Positions 28,021 to 39,155 of a DNA stretch of 64,000 nucleotides are shown piece by piece. This DNA comes from Phenylobacterium deserti (GTDB lineage Bacteria; Pseudomonadota; Alphaproteobacteria; Caulobacterales; Caulobacteraceae): the NCBI RefSeq assembly GCF_003254705.1, contig NZ_QFYR01000001.1, positions 372,001 to 436,000 on the forward strand, given 5' to 3'. Both the position numbers and the translations under genes were made by a program. Positions within the stretch are counted from its first letter, which is position 1; each line of letters starts with the position of its first letter. The notes beneath the pieces are model-generated. The model made no database searches and was not told where the DNA came from. It saw only the letters and a list, made by a program, of their open reading frames with translations.

Positions 28021-28668
28021 CTATAGCCCTGCGGCGGTCGATCCGCCAAGGGCCGAAACAGGCTTTGTGGTGGAAGCTTGCGCCACTTTCGCTGCCGGCG
28101 CGGCCTCCACGGACGGGAAGAAGGTGTAGGACAGGGTCACTTCCTTCTTTCCCTTGGTCTCGAAGTCGCTCGCGTACTTCGGGTCGACGAAATAGAGCAC
28201 CGGCATGTCCACCGTCTGACGCGGGCCGATGGTCTGGTCGGAGAAGCAGAAGCACTGGAGCTTGTTGAAGTAGGCGCCAGCCTGTTCGGGCACGACGTTG
28301 AACACCGCGCGGCCGGTGATCGCCTGGTCGGAGTTGTTCGTGACCTTGAAGGTGGCGATCTTCGTCTCACCGATCTTCACGTCCTGCGAGGTCTGATCCG
28401 CCTTGAAGGTCCAAGGCAGGCCGCCCCGCACGTTGGCGTCGAAGCGGATCGTCAGCTTCTGGGCCAGCACCGCGTCCGGCGCCGCCTCGGCCCGCTTGGC
28501 GGTGCCGTCGAAGCCGGTCAGTTGGCAGAAGGCGCGATAGATCGGCACGGCGGCGTAGGACGCACCGATCATGCCGAAGAAGGCCACCCCGCAGATGAGG
28601 GCGACCCGCTTGTTCCGGCGTTCGGCGGGCGTGGGCGCCGGCCGATCAGAAGGGACGCTGTGCGACAT
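28021..28668 (-). CDS. ctaG: Cytochrome c oxidase assembly protein CtaG (Cox11)
   Basis: A 215-residue copper chaperone that delivers Cu to the CuB site of subunit I. One N-terminal membrane anchor (VALICGVAFFGMIGASYAAVPIYRAFC) precedes the periplasmic domain. The copper ligands are in the conserved FNKLQCFCFSDQTI, and PVLYFVDP follows. The N-terminal Cys in RAFCQLTG is also typical. It overlaps the 50-residue membrane protein gene upstream by 23 bases. Confidence 0.96.
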   Translation of the reverse strand: MSHSVPSDRPAPTPAERRNKRVALICGVAFFGMIGASYAAVPIYRAFCQLTGFDGTAKRAEAAPDAVLAQKLTIRFDANVRGGLPWTFKADQTSQDVKIGETKIATFKVTNNSDQAITGRAVFNVVPEQAGAYFNKLQCFCFSDQTIGPRQTVDMPVLYFVDPKYASDFETKGKKEVTLSYTFFPSVEAAPAAKVAQASTTKPVSALGGSTAAGL

Positions 28669-28798
28669 TGCCGCCGAGCCTCACTATGGTGACGACGAAG
28701 ATCAGGATCACGAAGAGGGCCAACCCCAGGCCGAGCGCGATATTGCGCCCCCGGCGGGCCTTGGTCTCGGCCTCGGTCTCGCGGGACGGATCGCTCAT
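28646..28798 (-). CDS. 50-residue single-helix membrane protein of the cta operon
   Basis: A short gene encoding 50 residues: a charged N-terminus (MSDPSRETEAETKARRGRN), one membrane helix (IALGLGLALFVILIFVVTIVRL) and a short tail ending AQRPF. Its ATG overlaps the ctaB stop by one base (TGATG), and its end overlaps ctaG by 23 bases, so it is embedded in a coupled run of assembly genes. Small single-helix proteins at this position occur in other alphaproteobacterial cta operons (CoxF-like); function unknown. Coupling and codon pattern make it a real gene rather than chance. Confidence 0.82.
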   Translation of the reverse strand: MSDPSRETEAETKARRGRNIALGLGLALFVILIFVVTIVRLGGNVAQRPF

Positions 28799-29766
28799 CA
28801 GAACAGCTCCAGGGCAGGCAGGCCGACCACATGCTCCACCAGCAGGGTGGCGAACAGCAGGGTCAGGTAGAGGATCGAGAAGGCGAACAGGTTTCGCGCG
28901 TCCTTGGCGCCCGCCCGCACGTCATAGAGCCCTGCGTCATTGCGTGGATCGGAGCTCTCGCCCGCATGGCTGCGGAACAGCCGCCACGCCAGCAGCAGAA
29001 ACACCAGGCCGCCGATCCCCGCCACAGTCAGATAGGCGGCGCCGCCAAGGCTCGTGAAGGCGGGCACGATGCAGATCGGCACGAACAACAGGCTGTAGAT
29101 CAGGATCTGGCGACGCGTGGACGCGGCGCCCGCCACCACCGGCATCATCGGGATCCCGGCCTTGGCGTAGTCTTCGCTGGTGTAGAGCGAGAGGGCCCAG
29201 AAGTGCGGCGGTGTCCACATGAAGATGATCAGGCACAGGAGCCAGGCGTTCAGCGGGGCTGACCCCGTCGCCGCCGCCCAGCCGATCACCGGAGGAAGCG
29301 CCCCGGCCAACCCGCCGATGACGATGTTCTGGGCGGTCCAACGCTTCAGCCAGACGGTGTAGATCACCGCGTAGAAGAGGATGGTGAAGGCCAGCAGGCC
29401 GGCGGCGAGCCAGTTGAGGGCCATGCCCATCAACATCACCGAAAACAGGGAGAGCACCACGCCCATGGCTAGGGCGTCGGCGCTCTGCACCCGCCCGGCG
29501 GGCACCGGACGGCCGCGCGTGCGGCGCATCTTCGCGTCGATGTCGCGGTCGTACCACATGTTCAGCGCGCCCGAGGCGCCGGCGCCCACTGCGATGCAGA
29601 GGATCGCGACTGCGCCCAGGATCGGGTTCACCGGCTGGCCCGCGCAGACGAGGCCCGTCAGCCCGGTGAAGACCACCAGCGACATGACGCGAGGCTTCAG
29701 AAGCTGGAGGAAGTCCTGCCAGCGAGACGGCGCGCGGGAAGTGTCGAGGGCCTGAGACATGGCCAT
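28798..29766 (-). CDS. ctaB: Protoheme IX farnesyltransferase
   Basis: A 322-residue UbiA-superfamily enzyme that makes haem O from haem B, the first step to haem A. It has nine or so membrane helices, the first prenyl-diphosphate motif in NMWYDRDIDAKMRRTRGRPVPAG, the second region YTSEDYAKAGIPMMPVV, and LLKPRVMSLVVFTGL near the start. ATG at 29760 is an alternative start. It lies behind ctaD with a strong hairpin in the gap. Confidence 0.96.
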   Translation of the reverse strand: MAMSQALDTSRAPSRWQDFLQLLKPRVMSLVVFTGLTGLVCAGQPVNPILGAVAILCIAVGAGASGALNMWYDRDIDAKMRRTRGRPVPAGRVQSADALAMGVVLSLFSVMLMGMALNWLAAGLLAFTILFYAVIYTVWLKRWTAQNIVIGGLAGALPPVIGWAAATGSAPLNAWLLCLIIFMWTPPHFWALSLYTSEDYAKAGIPMMPVVAGAASTRRQILIYSLLFVPICIVPAFTSLGGAAYLTVAGIGGLVFLLLAWRLFRSHAGESSDPRNDAGLYDVRAGAKDARNLFAFSILYLTLLFATLLVEHVVGLPALELF

Positions 29767-29787
29767 GAGCTTACTCTGAACGTTCGA

Positions 29788-29817
29788 AGGGCGCGCGCCG
29801 AAGCCGGCGCGCGCCCT
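29788..29817 (-). terminator. Strong GC hairpin between ctaD and ctaB
   Basis: A 13-bp perfect stem: AGGGCGCGCGCCG (29788-29800) with CGGCGCGCGCCCT (29805-29817) and a 4-base loop. On the transcribed minus strand it follows the ctaD stop by 22 bases and is followed by TTCGAACGTTC, a weak T-tract. It may act as a partial terminator or as an RNA-stability barrier that lowers assembly-factor mRNA relative to the structural subunits. Confidence 0.65.
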
Positions 29818-29839
29818 CGATGTTTCGTGACCGAACCGG

Positions 29840-32556
<2,717 letters not shown>

Positions 32557-32929
32557 GTCCCCTCGGTCTTGGTTGGCCGGCCGCGTCCGGAACTGACGAC
32601 CTGCCGACTGACAGAAGGCGCGCGCAAGCGCTTTCACGCCGCCCGGCCCTACAGCGCGCGTGCATACGCGTATCCCATAAGCTTGCCAAGGCGCTTGCAT
32701 GCCGCCGCAGGGGTCACGACGGCCGACGCCTGTGGAGCGAAGCCTTTCGGGTGGATTCCTCCTCCCTGCGGAGAACTTCGTTGGGTGAAGGAGAGGTCCG
32801 TGCCGTGATTCTGAGCGGGCTGCCGGCCCGTTGTCCCGCGGCGGCAAATCAGGCGATGCTGCGTCTCCGCCGAAATCGGTCCTTCTTTCATGCAGGCTGG
32901 TCCACGGCCCGCACGCGTACGAGTTCACG
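32557..32929. other. Non-coding region between ctaC and the MarR gene
   Basis: This 373-base gap holds the presumed divergent promoters for ctaC (minus) and the MarR gene (plus). Visible elements are a sigma70-like promoter for ctaC (entered separately), the perfect 10-base palindrome ATACGCGTAT at 32664-32673, and a run at about 32757-32800 resembling a decayed palindromic element. I see no convincing small gene or RNA. Confidence 0.6.
32661..32689 (-). promoter_or_regulatory. Candidate sigma70-like promoter of the cta operon
   Basis: On the minus strand TTGGCA (32689-32684) and TATGCA (32666-32661) are exactly 17 bases apart, about 105 bases before the ctaC start. The palindrome ATACGCGTAT (32664-32673) overlaps the -10 element and could be an operator. 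Confidence 0.45.
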
Positions 32930-33415
32930 ATGGACGACCCGACCTCCGCCAAAGCCCTCTTGGCCGACGCCCCGCTCTTCGATCGTGCACAGATCGAACT
33001 GGAGCTCGCGCGGGAGGTGGTGCTGGTCGGGCGCCGCTGGCGGGCCAGGCTGGACGAACGGCTGAGCAAGATCGGGCAGACCAATGCGCGATGGGCCACT
33101 CTATATTGGATCGCCACCGCTGAGAGCGCGCTGAACCAGCGGGAAGTGGCCGAGCGGGTCGGAATAGAAACGCCGACGCTTGTGCGCATCCTGGATCAGC
33201 TGGAGGCGCAGGGCCTGGTTGTCCGCACGCCCGACCCGGACGACCGGCGCGCCAAGATCATCACGGCCACCCCCGCGGCCGAAGCAGCCTTGGCCGAGGG
33301 CGACCAGATCGCCGCCGAGCTGCGCGTTCAGCTGATGGCGCAGTTCGAGCTGGAGGCGCTCAACACGTCCCTCCACGTGCTCAAGCAGCTTCGCGCCGGG
33401 CTCGAGAAGGTCTGA
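32930..33415 (+). CDS. MarR-family transcriptional regulator
   Basis: A 161-residue winged-helix repressor. The helix-turn-helix and wing are LNQREVAERVGIETPTLVRILDQLEAQGLVVRTPDPDDRRAKIITAT, about residues 67-113. The flanking helices give the dimer interface. I chose ATG at 32930; no other start codon lies close in frame and the Shine-Dalgarno is weak. It is divergent from the cta operon and 56 bases ahead of tldD. A multi-subunit target cannot be named; its own promoter or that of ctaC are candidates. Confidence 0.88.
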   Translation: MDDPTSAKALLADAPLFDRAQIELELAREVVLVGRRWRARLDERLSKIGQTNARWATLYWIATAESALNQREVAERVGIETPTLVRILDQLEAQGLVVRTPDPDDRRAKIITATPAAEAALAEGDQIAAELRVQLMAQFELEALNTSLHVLKQLRAGLEKV

Positions 33416-33470
33416 AAGGCCGCGGCCGGGTGGGGTGACGGCGCGGGCGCCGGCGCCTATCTTCCCTGAC

Positions 33471-34901
33471 ATGAACGCCCATTCCCCCGCGCCTTCCATT
33501 CTCGACTCCGCTGGCGTCGATCCCCGCCGCGCCCAGGACATCCTGGCCAATGCCCTGAGCGGGGCCGATGACGGCGAGCTGTTCGTCGAGCGTTCGGAGA
33601 GCGAGTCCTTCCTCTTCGACGATGGGCGGCTGAAGTCCGCATCCTATGACGCGACCGAAGGCTTTGGGCTGCGCGTCGTGGCGGGCGAGACCGCCGGCTA
33701 CGCCCATTCCAGCGAGATCTCGGAAGCGGCAATCGGCCGGGCCGCGGACTCAGCCGCACTCGCCAAGCGCGGGTACGAGGGCGTGGCCGCGGAGGCGCCT
33801 CGCGCCACCAACACCAAGCTCTACGGCGAGGACGATCCCCTCGCCTCCCCGGCCTTCTCGGAGAAGGTCGCATTGCTGCAAGAGATCGACGCCTGGGCTC
33901 GCGCCCGCGATCCGCGCGTCGTGCAGGTGATGGCTGCTGTGGCGGGCGAGCGTCGGACGGTGGAGATCCTCCGCGCCGACGGGCGGCTGATCCGCGACGT
34001 GCGCCCGCTGTGCCGGATCAACGTTCAGATCACCGTAGAGCGCGATGGGCGTCGCGAGAGCGGCTACACAGGGGCTGGCGGGCGCGCCGGCTTCGAAGCC
34101 TGGATCACCCCCGACCAGTGGCAAGCCCAGGTGGATGAAGCGCTGCGCCAAGCGCTGGTGAACCTAGAGGCGGTCCCTGCGCCGGCCGGCGAGATGGATG
34201 TGGTGCTGGGCCCGGGCTGGAACGGCGTGCTGCTGCATGAGGCGGTGGGGCACGGCCTGGAAGGCGACTTCAACCGCAAGGGCACCTCGGCCTTCTCTGG
34301 GCGCATCGGGGAGCGGGTGGCCGCGCCCGGCGTCACGGTCTTCGACGACGGCTCGATCCTCGGGCGTCGCGGCTCGCTGACGGTGGACGACGAAGGCACC
34401 CCCACCAGCCGCACCGTCCTGATCGAGGACGGCATCCTGGTCGGCTACATGCACGATCGCATGAGCGCCCGGTTGATGGGCGAGCAGGCGACCGGCAACG
34501 GCCGCCGCCAGTCCTACGCCCACATGCCCATGCCCCGGATGACCAACACCGGCATGCTTGGCGGCGACACGCCGCGCGAGGAGATGATCGCCTCCACCAA
34601 ACGCGGGCTCTACTGCGCCAACTTCGGCGGCGGCCAGGTGGACATCACGAACGGCAAGTTCGTGTTCCAGTGCACCGAGGCTTACCTCATCGAGGACGGC
34701 AAGCTGACGACGCCGGTGAAGGGCGCCACCTTGATCGGCGACGGCCCGTCCGCCCTGACCCGGGTCACCATGCTGGGCGACGACTTCGGCTTCGATCCCG
34801 GCATCGGCGTGTGCGGCAAGTCGGGCCAGAGCGTGCCGGTCGGCGTGGGGCAGCCCTCCCTGAAGATCACGGGCCTGACGGTCGGCGGCACCAGCCTCTG
34901 A
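33471..34901 (+). CDS. tldD: Metalloprotease TldD
   Basis: A 476-residue TldD protein, the catalytic half of the TldD/TldE (PmbA) zinc protease that trims unfolded peptides and matures some ribosomal peptides. The zinc motif HExxxH is in LHEAVGHGLEGDFNRKGTS near residue 255; the third-ligand region ends in NFGGGQVDITNGKFVFQ. The start ATG at 33471 gives the usual N-terminus. The partner tldE/pmbA is not in this window. Confidence 0.96.
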   Translation: MNAHSPAPSILDSAGVDPRRAQDILANALSGADDGELFVERSESESFLFDDGRLKSASYDATEGFGLRVVAGETAGYAHSSEISEAAIGRAADSAALAKRGYEGVAAEAPRATNTKLYGEDDPLASPAFSEKVALLQEIDAWARARDPRVVQVMAAVAGERRTVEILRADGRLIRDVRPLCRINVQITVERDGRRESGYTGAGGRAGFEAWITPDQWQAQVDEALRQALVNLEAVPAPAGEMDVVLGPGWNGVLLHEAVGHGLEGDFNRKGTSAFSGRIGERVAAPGVTVFDDGSILGRRGSLTVDDEGTPTSRTVLIEDGILVGYMHDRMSARLMGEQATGNGRRQSYAHMPMPRMTNTGMLGGDTPREEMIASTKRGLYCANFGGGQVDITNGKFVFQCTEAYLIEDGKLTTPVKGATLIGDGPSALTRVTMLGDDFGFDPGIGVCGKSGQSVPVGVGQPSLKITGLTVGGTSL

Positions 34902-34973
34902 CCCTCAGCCTGTCTGCGATTTAATCCACCTTACGGCCATTTAACTGGCTGGAGAGGCCCGCGACGGCTCAGT

Positions 34974-34991
34974 TCCCCACATTGCTGGGGA
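34974..34991 (+). promoter_or_regulatory. Leader hairpin covering the ribosome site of the TonB-receptor gene
   Basis: TCCCCA (34974-34979) and TGGGGA (34986-34991) form a 6-bp stem with a 6-base loop. The right arm contains most of the Shine-Dalgarno GGGGAG (34987-34992), which lies 10 bases before the ATG at 35003. It could dampen translation. Confidence 0.35.
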
Positions 34992-35002
34992 GCTGTTTTC
35001 TT

Positions 35003-37045
35003 ATGTCGTTCGTACTCGTCCTTGCACAGGCCGCCGCTGCGGTCAGCCCGGTCGCCGCACCGGCCGCGCAAGGCGTCACTGCTTATCCGCCGGGGTTCTT
35101 CGCGGATTATCGGCCCAACACCGCGCTCGAGATGGTCAACCGTCTGCCGGGCTTCACGCTCGATGTGGGCGAGTCGGTTCGCGGCTTCGAAGGCGCGGCC
35201 GGCAATGTGCTGATCGACGGCGTTCGTCCAGCGACTAAAAGCGACGACCTCGACGATATCCTCAGCCGGATCCCCGCCAGCCAGGTAGAACGGATCGACC
35301 TGATCCGCGGCGGCGCGCCCGGTATCGACATGCAGGGCAAGACCGTTCTGGCTAACGTCGTCCGCAAGAAGGGCGGCGGCATGCAAGGGCTGCTGCAGAT
35401 CTCCGACAAGCTGGACACCGACTTCGGTCGCAACTTCGTGGGCCTGCGGGCGGAAGGCTCCGGCGCCGCGGCTGGCGGTCAGTGGGAAGCGGCGTTACGC
35501 ACCGGCGGCGGCACCGACGATGGCGCCAGCAACACGGTTTATCTGGTGATCGATCCGGACGGACAAATTCGGGATCGTTCGCAGATAAAGGCCCACGCAG
35601 AAGTGCGCGACGTCACTGTGACCGGCGCCTACGACCACGCGCTGGCCGGCGGCCGGCTGAAGGTCAACGGCCGAGCCTACTACGAGCACTACAGGTTTAA
35701 CGAGGCGAGCACCTTCCTGCCGCCGAGCACCACCGTACTATCCAACGAAGACGGCCAGGAACTGGCCCAGAGCGAGGTTGGCCTACGCTACGATCGGGCC
35801 CTAACCACGCGTACGCGGCTCGAAGTGGTCGGCCTGCGCCAAACGGAGCATTGGGATTATCATTCAAACGCCACGATCCCGCTGAATGACTTCAACTACG
35901 GCCAGGATGCTCGGACGGTGGAGACGATCGGCCGGTCGGTGCTCCGGTTCCGGCAGAACGACCGCATGTCCTGGGAAGGCGGCGCCGAGTTCGCCGTGAA
36001 TACGCTCGACAGCACCACGGAGTACAAGGTGCGGGGTACGCCCGCCGACCTGCCCGCCGCCCAGGCGGAGGTGAAGGAGCAGCGGGGCGAGATCTTCGCC
36101 AAGGCAGTGTGGCAGCCCACCACCGCCTGGACCTTCGAAGGCGGCTTGCGCCAGGAGGGCTCCAAGATCACTTCGGACACGTCCAACCCTGATGCGCCCG
36201 ACCGGGCGGCCGCCCATACCGAAAAGACGCTCTATTTCACCAAGCCCCGCGTGACGGGCGCCTGGCAGGCCCGGCCCGGAACCCAGATGCGCCTGCGGTT
36301 CGAGCGCGTGGTCGGCCAGCTCGACTTCGACGACTTCGTCTCGTCGGCCTCGCTGAACGAAGGCGTGGTGCGCGCGGGTAACGTTGACCTTGTGCCGGAA
36401 CAGGCCTGGGTCACGGAAGCCAGCGTGGAGCAGCGCTTCTGGCGCTCGGCCGTGGTCACCCTGACGGCGCGCCATTTCGCCCTGAGCGACACCATCGATC
36501 GCGCGCCCATCTATGACGCCTCAGGGGTGTTCGACGCGCCGGCCAACATCGGCCAAGGGACCAAGGACGAACTGCAGCTCGACGTGAACATCCCGCTGGA
36601 CCGCCTCGGCGTCCGGCGCGGCGAGTTCCGCGGCTTCGTCGTCGCGCGCCGCAGCGAGGTCACCGACCCGACCACAGGGTCCGAGCGGGAGATCTCCGGG
36701 CTGCGGCCGCTGGAATGGGAAGCGCACTACAACCAGCAGCTTCCCAGCCTCAAGCTGGCCTACGGCGTGGACGTGTACGGCGGCTGGCGTCGGCGCTTCT
36801 ACCGCTTCGACGAAATCTCTACCGACAAATTGCGGACCTATGTGGTGCTTTTCGCCGAGTGGAAGCCAAGCCCGACGGTGCTGGTGCGCGGCGAGGTGAT
36901 GAACGCCACCTCCCGCGGTTTCCGCCGCAACCGCCAGATCTTCGCCGGCCCGCGGAACACCTCCGACCTGCAGGTCACCTACGACCGGGACGTCGATGTG
37001 GGGCCGATGTTCTACATGCACGTCCGCAAGAGTTTCGGCGGCTGA
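35003..37045 (+). CDS. TonB-dependent receptor-like outer-membrane protein (plug + barrel)
   Basis: A 680-residue outer-membrane protein. An N-terminal signal (MSFVLVLAQAAAAVSPVAAPAAQG) leads to a plug domain (residues ~30-120: RLPGFTLDVGESVRGFEGAAGNVLIDGVRP, then IPASQVERIDLIRGGAPGIDMQGK). Long amphipathic beta-strands follow to the end (last residues YMHVRKSFGG, with the C-terminal aromatic pattern of barrel proteins). It is shorter than typical siderophore receptors and I see no clear TonB box. Substrate unknown. The ATG at 35003 is chosen for its Shine-Dalgarno site; an in-frame TTG at 34982 is less likely. Confidence 0.85.
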   Translation: MSFVLVLAQAAAAVSPVAAPAAQGVTAYPPGFFADYRPNTALEMVNRLPGFTLDVGESVRGFEGAAGNVLIDGVRPATKSDDLDDILSRIPASQVERIDLIRGGAPGIDMQGKTVLANVVRKKGGGMQGLLQISDKLDTDFGRNFVGLRAEGSGAAAGGQWEAALRTGGGTDDGASNTVYLVIDPDGQIRDRSQIKAHAEVRDVTVTGAYDHALAGGRLKVNGRAYYEHYRFNEASTFLPPSTTVLSNEDGQELAQSEVGLRYDRALTTRTRLEVVGLRQTEHWDYHSNATIPLNDFNYGQDARTVETIGRSVLRFRQNDRMSWEGGAEFAVNTLDSTTEYKVRGTPADLPAAQAEVKEQRGEIFAKAVWQPTTAWTFEGGLRQEGSKITSDTSNPDAPDRAAAHTEKTLYFTKPRVTGAWQARPGTQMRLRFERVVGQLDFDDFVSSASLNEGVVRAGNVDLVPEQAWVTEASVEQRFWRSAVVTLTARHFALSDTIDRAPIYDASGVFDAPANIGQGTKDELQLDVNIPLDRLGVRRGEFRGFVVARRSEVTDPTTGSEREISGLRPLEWEAHYNQQLPSLKLAYGVDVYGGWRRRFYRFDEISTDKLRTYVVLFAEWKPSPTVLVRGEVMNATSRGFRRNRQIFAGPRNTSDLQVTYDRDVDVGPMFYMHVRKSFGG

Positions 37046-37072
37046 GCTCCCCGGCGTCGGCCGTTGAAAGAA

Positions 37073-37100
37073 GAAAGGCCGGGCTGACGCCCGGCCTTTC
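37073..37100. terminator. Bidirectional intrinsic terminator
   Basis: GAAAGGCCGGGC (37073-37084) and GCCCGGCCTTTC (37089-37100) pair over 12 bp with a 4-base loop (TGAC). It lies between the convergent outer-membrane protein and POT genes and has an A-rich flank before it and T residues in the right arm. Confidence 0.88.
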
Positions 37101-37123
37101 GACTGTGTTGGATCAGGCGATCC

Positions 37124-38971
37124 TCAGCTGTCGCGCTCGTCGCGCACCGCCTTGGGGCTGACGCCCAACAGCTCACCGTCGACGGTGGGCGCGATGGGTT
37201 CAGGCTGCGCATGGTGGCCATGATCGTCGGCCCCGTGCGACCAACCCTTGATGAACCGGCTGAGGATCAGGAACCCGACGCCCAGCCCCATGCCCCACAG
37301 GCCAAGCTGGTTGAACACCGTCAGCGAGGATTCCAGCGCCGCTCGCGGGTCCAGCACCTGCCCCCCCACAGTCGCCGTGCTGGCGTGACCAGCGATGATG
37401 CCGCCCACGTACTGGGCGATGGAGGTGGCGAGGAACCAGACCGCCATCATGAACGAGACGACCGCCGGGATGGAAAGCTTGGTGATCTGCGACAGGCCAA
37501 CCGGCGAGAGGCAAAGCTCGCCCGTTGTGTGGAACAGATAAAGCAGCGCCAGCAGGATCAGCGGCAGCCGGTACTGGGCGTCCGCGAAGCTCGCGCCCCA
37601 CACCACGATCATGAAGCCCAGGCCGACCTGCAGCAGCGCCAGCCCGAACTTAAAGGTCGGATCGGGATCGCGGCCACGGGCGGCGAGGCCGGCCCAAAGT
37701 GCGGCGAACACCGGGGCGAAGATCAGGATCCAACCGGCGTTGAACGACTGCGTCTGCGCCGCCGACATGCCCATCAGCTGGACGTTACGCGCGGCGAAGA
37801 GGTTCAGCGAGCTGCCCGCCTGCTCGAACAGGGTCCAGAAGATGACGGCGCCGATGATCAGCACCACCGCCAGCATCATGCGCTGCCGCTCCGCCCAGGT
37901 CTTGCAGATCACGGCGATGACGTAGGCAATGAACACAAAGGCTAGGATGGTGGAGATGCTGAGCGCGGTTCCCACCACCTTGTGGTGCTGGACAAGCCAC
38001 CAGATCGGAATGACCCCTAGAATGCCCGCGCCGTAGATCAGCCACTCGCGGTTGACGGGGCCCAGGAACGGCTTGCGCAGAAGCTCGGGATTGGGCGGCT
38101 CGCCCTTGCCGAGCAGGTGCTTCTTGCCAAGGACGAACACCACCAGGCCGGCGGCCATGCCGATGCCGGCGAGGCCGAAGCCGGCCCACCACCCCAGGGT
38201 CTCGCCCAGGAGGCCGCAGAGAATGGAGGCCCAGAACGAGCCCAGGTTGATGCCGTAGTAGTAGAGCGTGAAGCCGGAATCCCGGCGTGGGTCGCCCTGC
38301 GGATAGAGCTGGCCGACCATGGTGGAGATGTTCGGCTTCAGGAAGCCCACGCCCATGATGATCAGCGAGATCGCCAGGTAGAACGCGGTCTGGCCGAACG
38401 GGTCGGCCTTGCTCTCCAGGCTGAAGGAGCCCTGCGGCAGCTCGGCCGGAAGCGTGGCGGTGGCCGGCAGGTTCTTGATGCTGAGGCCGCCGGTCTCGGT
38501 GGCGGCGAACTCGTAGGGCTGGCCGCCGATCATCACGCGGACGTCGCGGCTTTCCATGCGGCCCTCCGAGACCACCGGATAGCTTTGGCCGGCGTAGGTG
38601 AGGTTCTGGGTCGCCGGGCGACCCTCGACACCCATGGCCAAGTGCCCCGCCACAAGGAGGATCGCGCCGAAGGCCACCGCCTTGCGGGTGCCGAGATAGC
38701 GGTCGGCCAGGATGCCGCCCAGCAAGGGCAGCAGATAGACCAGGGAGGTGTAGGAGCCGTACTGGGCGCTGGCCACGCTGTCGTCGAACAGCAGGTGCTG
38801 GGTCAGGTAGAAGATCAGCAGGCCGCGCATGCCGTAATAGGAGAAGCGCTCCCACATCTCGGCGAAGAACAGCACGATCAGGCCGCGCGGGTGGTTCCTC
38901 AGCAGCTGGATGAGCACGGGCGCGCCGGTCAGCAGCGTGATGGCGATCCCGATCAGGACGATAAGATTCAT
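37124..38971 (-). CDS. Proton-dependent oligopeptide transporter (POT/PTR2 family)
   Basis: A 615-residue inner-membrane transporter that imports di- and tripeptides with protons. The ExxER motif is EMWERFSYYGMR (residues 38-49), and the PTR2 signature YYYGINLGSFWAS follows. Fourteen or so helices are present. An insertion of about 78 residues (116-193) between two helices is polar and probably a periplasmic domain; it makes the protein longer than the usual ~500 residues. Such extended POTs are known in Caulobacter- and Xanthomonas-like species. The tail is His/Asp-rich. Together with the nearby TonB-receptor-like gene it suggests protein or peptide feeding. Confidence 0.92.
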   Translation of the reverse strand: MNLIVLIGIAITLLTGAPVLIQLLRNHPRGLIVLFFAEMWERFSYYGMRGLLIFYLTQHLLFDDSVASAQYGSYTSLVYLLPLLGGILADRYLGTRKAVAFGAILLVAGHLAMGVEGRPATQNLTYAGQSYPVVSEGRMESRDVRVMIGGQPYEFAATETGGLSIKNLPATATLPAELPQGSFSLESKADPFGQTAFYLAISLIIMGVGFLKPNISTMVGQLYPQGDPRRDSGFTLYYYGINLGSFWASILCGLLGETLGWWAGFGLAGIGMAAGLVVFVLGKKHLLGKGEPPNPELLRKPFLGPVNREWLIYGAGILGVIPIWWLVQHHKVVGTALSISTILAFVFIAYVIAVICKTWAERQRMMLAVVLIIGAVIFWTLFEQAGSSLNLFAARNVQLMGMSAAQTQSFNAGWILIFAPVFAALWAGLAARGRDPDPTFKFGLALLQVGLGFMIVVWGASFADAQYRLPLILLALLYLFHTTGELCLSPVGLSQITKLSIPAVVSFMMAVWFLATSIAQYVGGIIAGHASTATVGGQVLDPRAALESSLTVFNQLGLWGMGLGVGFLILSRFIKGWSHGADDHGHHAQPEPIAPTVDGELLGVSPKAVRDERDS

Positions 38972-39155
38972 ACTTGGACTGGTTCCAGTTCCTGGGCGAG
39001 TTCAGGCTCTTAGTACGCTTTCACGCAAGCAGGCCCGTTTGAGGGGACAAAATCACGCACTCCGCCTGAGCACAAGCAAACGTCGCCCTCGCCGTCCTGC
39101 GGCTGGGAGCCTGCCCGCAGCCTGAGCGTTCAGCAGGTCTCAGGAGGACCCGACC

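Noticed and set aside
34917..34950. TTAA-like pairs suggesting a CtrA binding site before the outer-membrane protein gene
   Set aside because: The spacings are six bases, not the seven needed for TTAA-N7-TTAA, and the second half-sites are imperfect.
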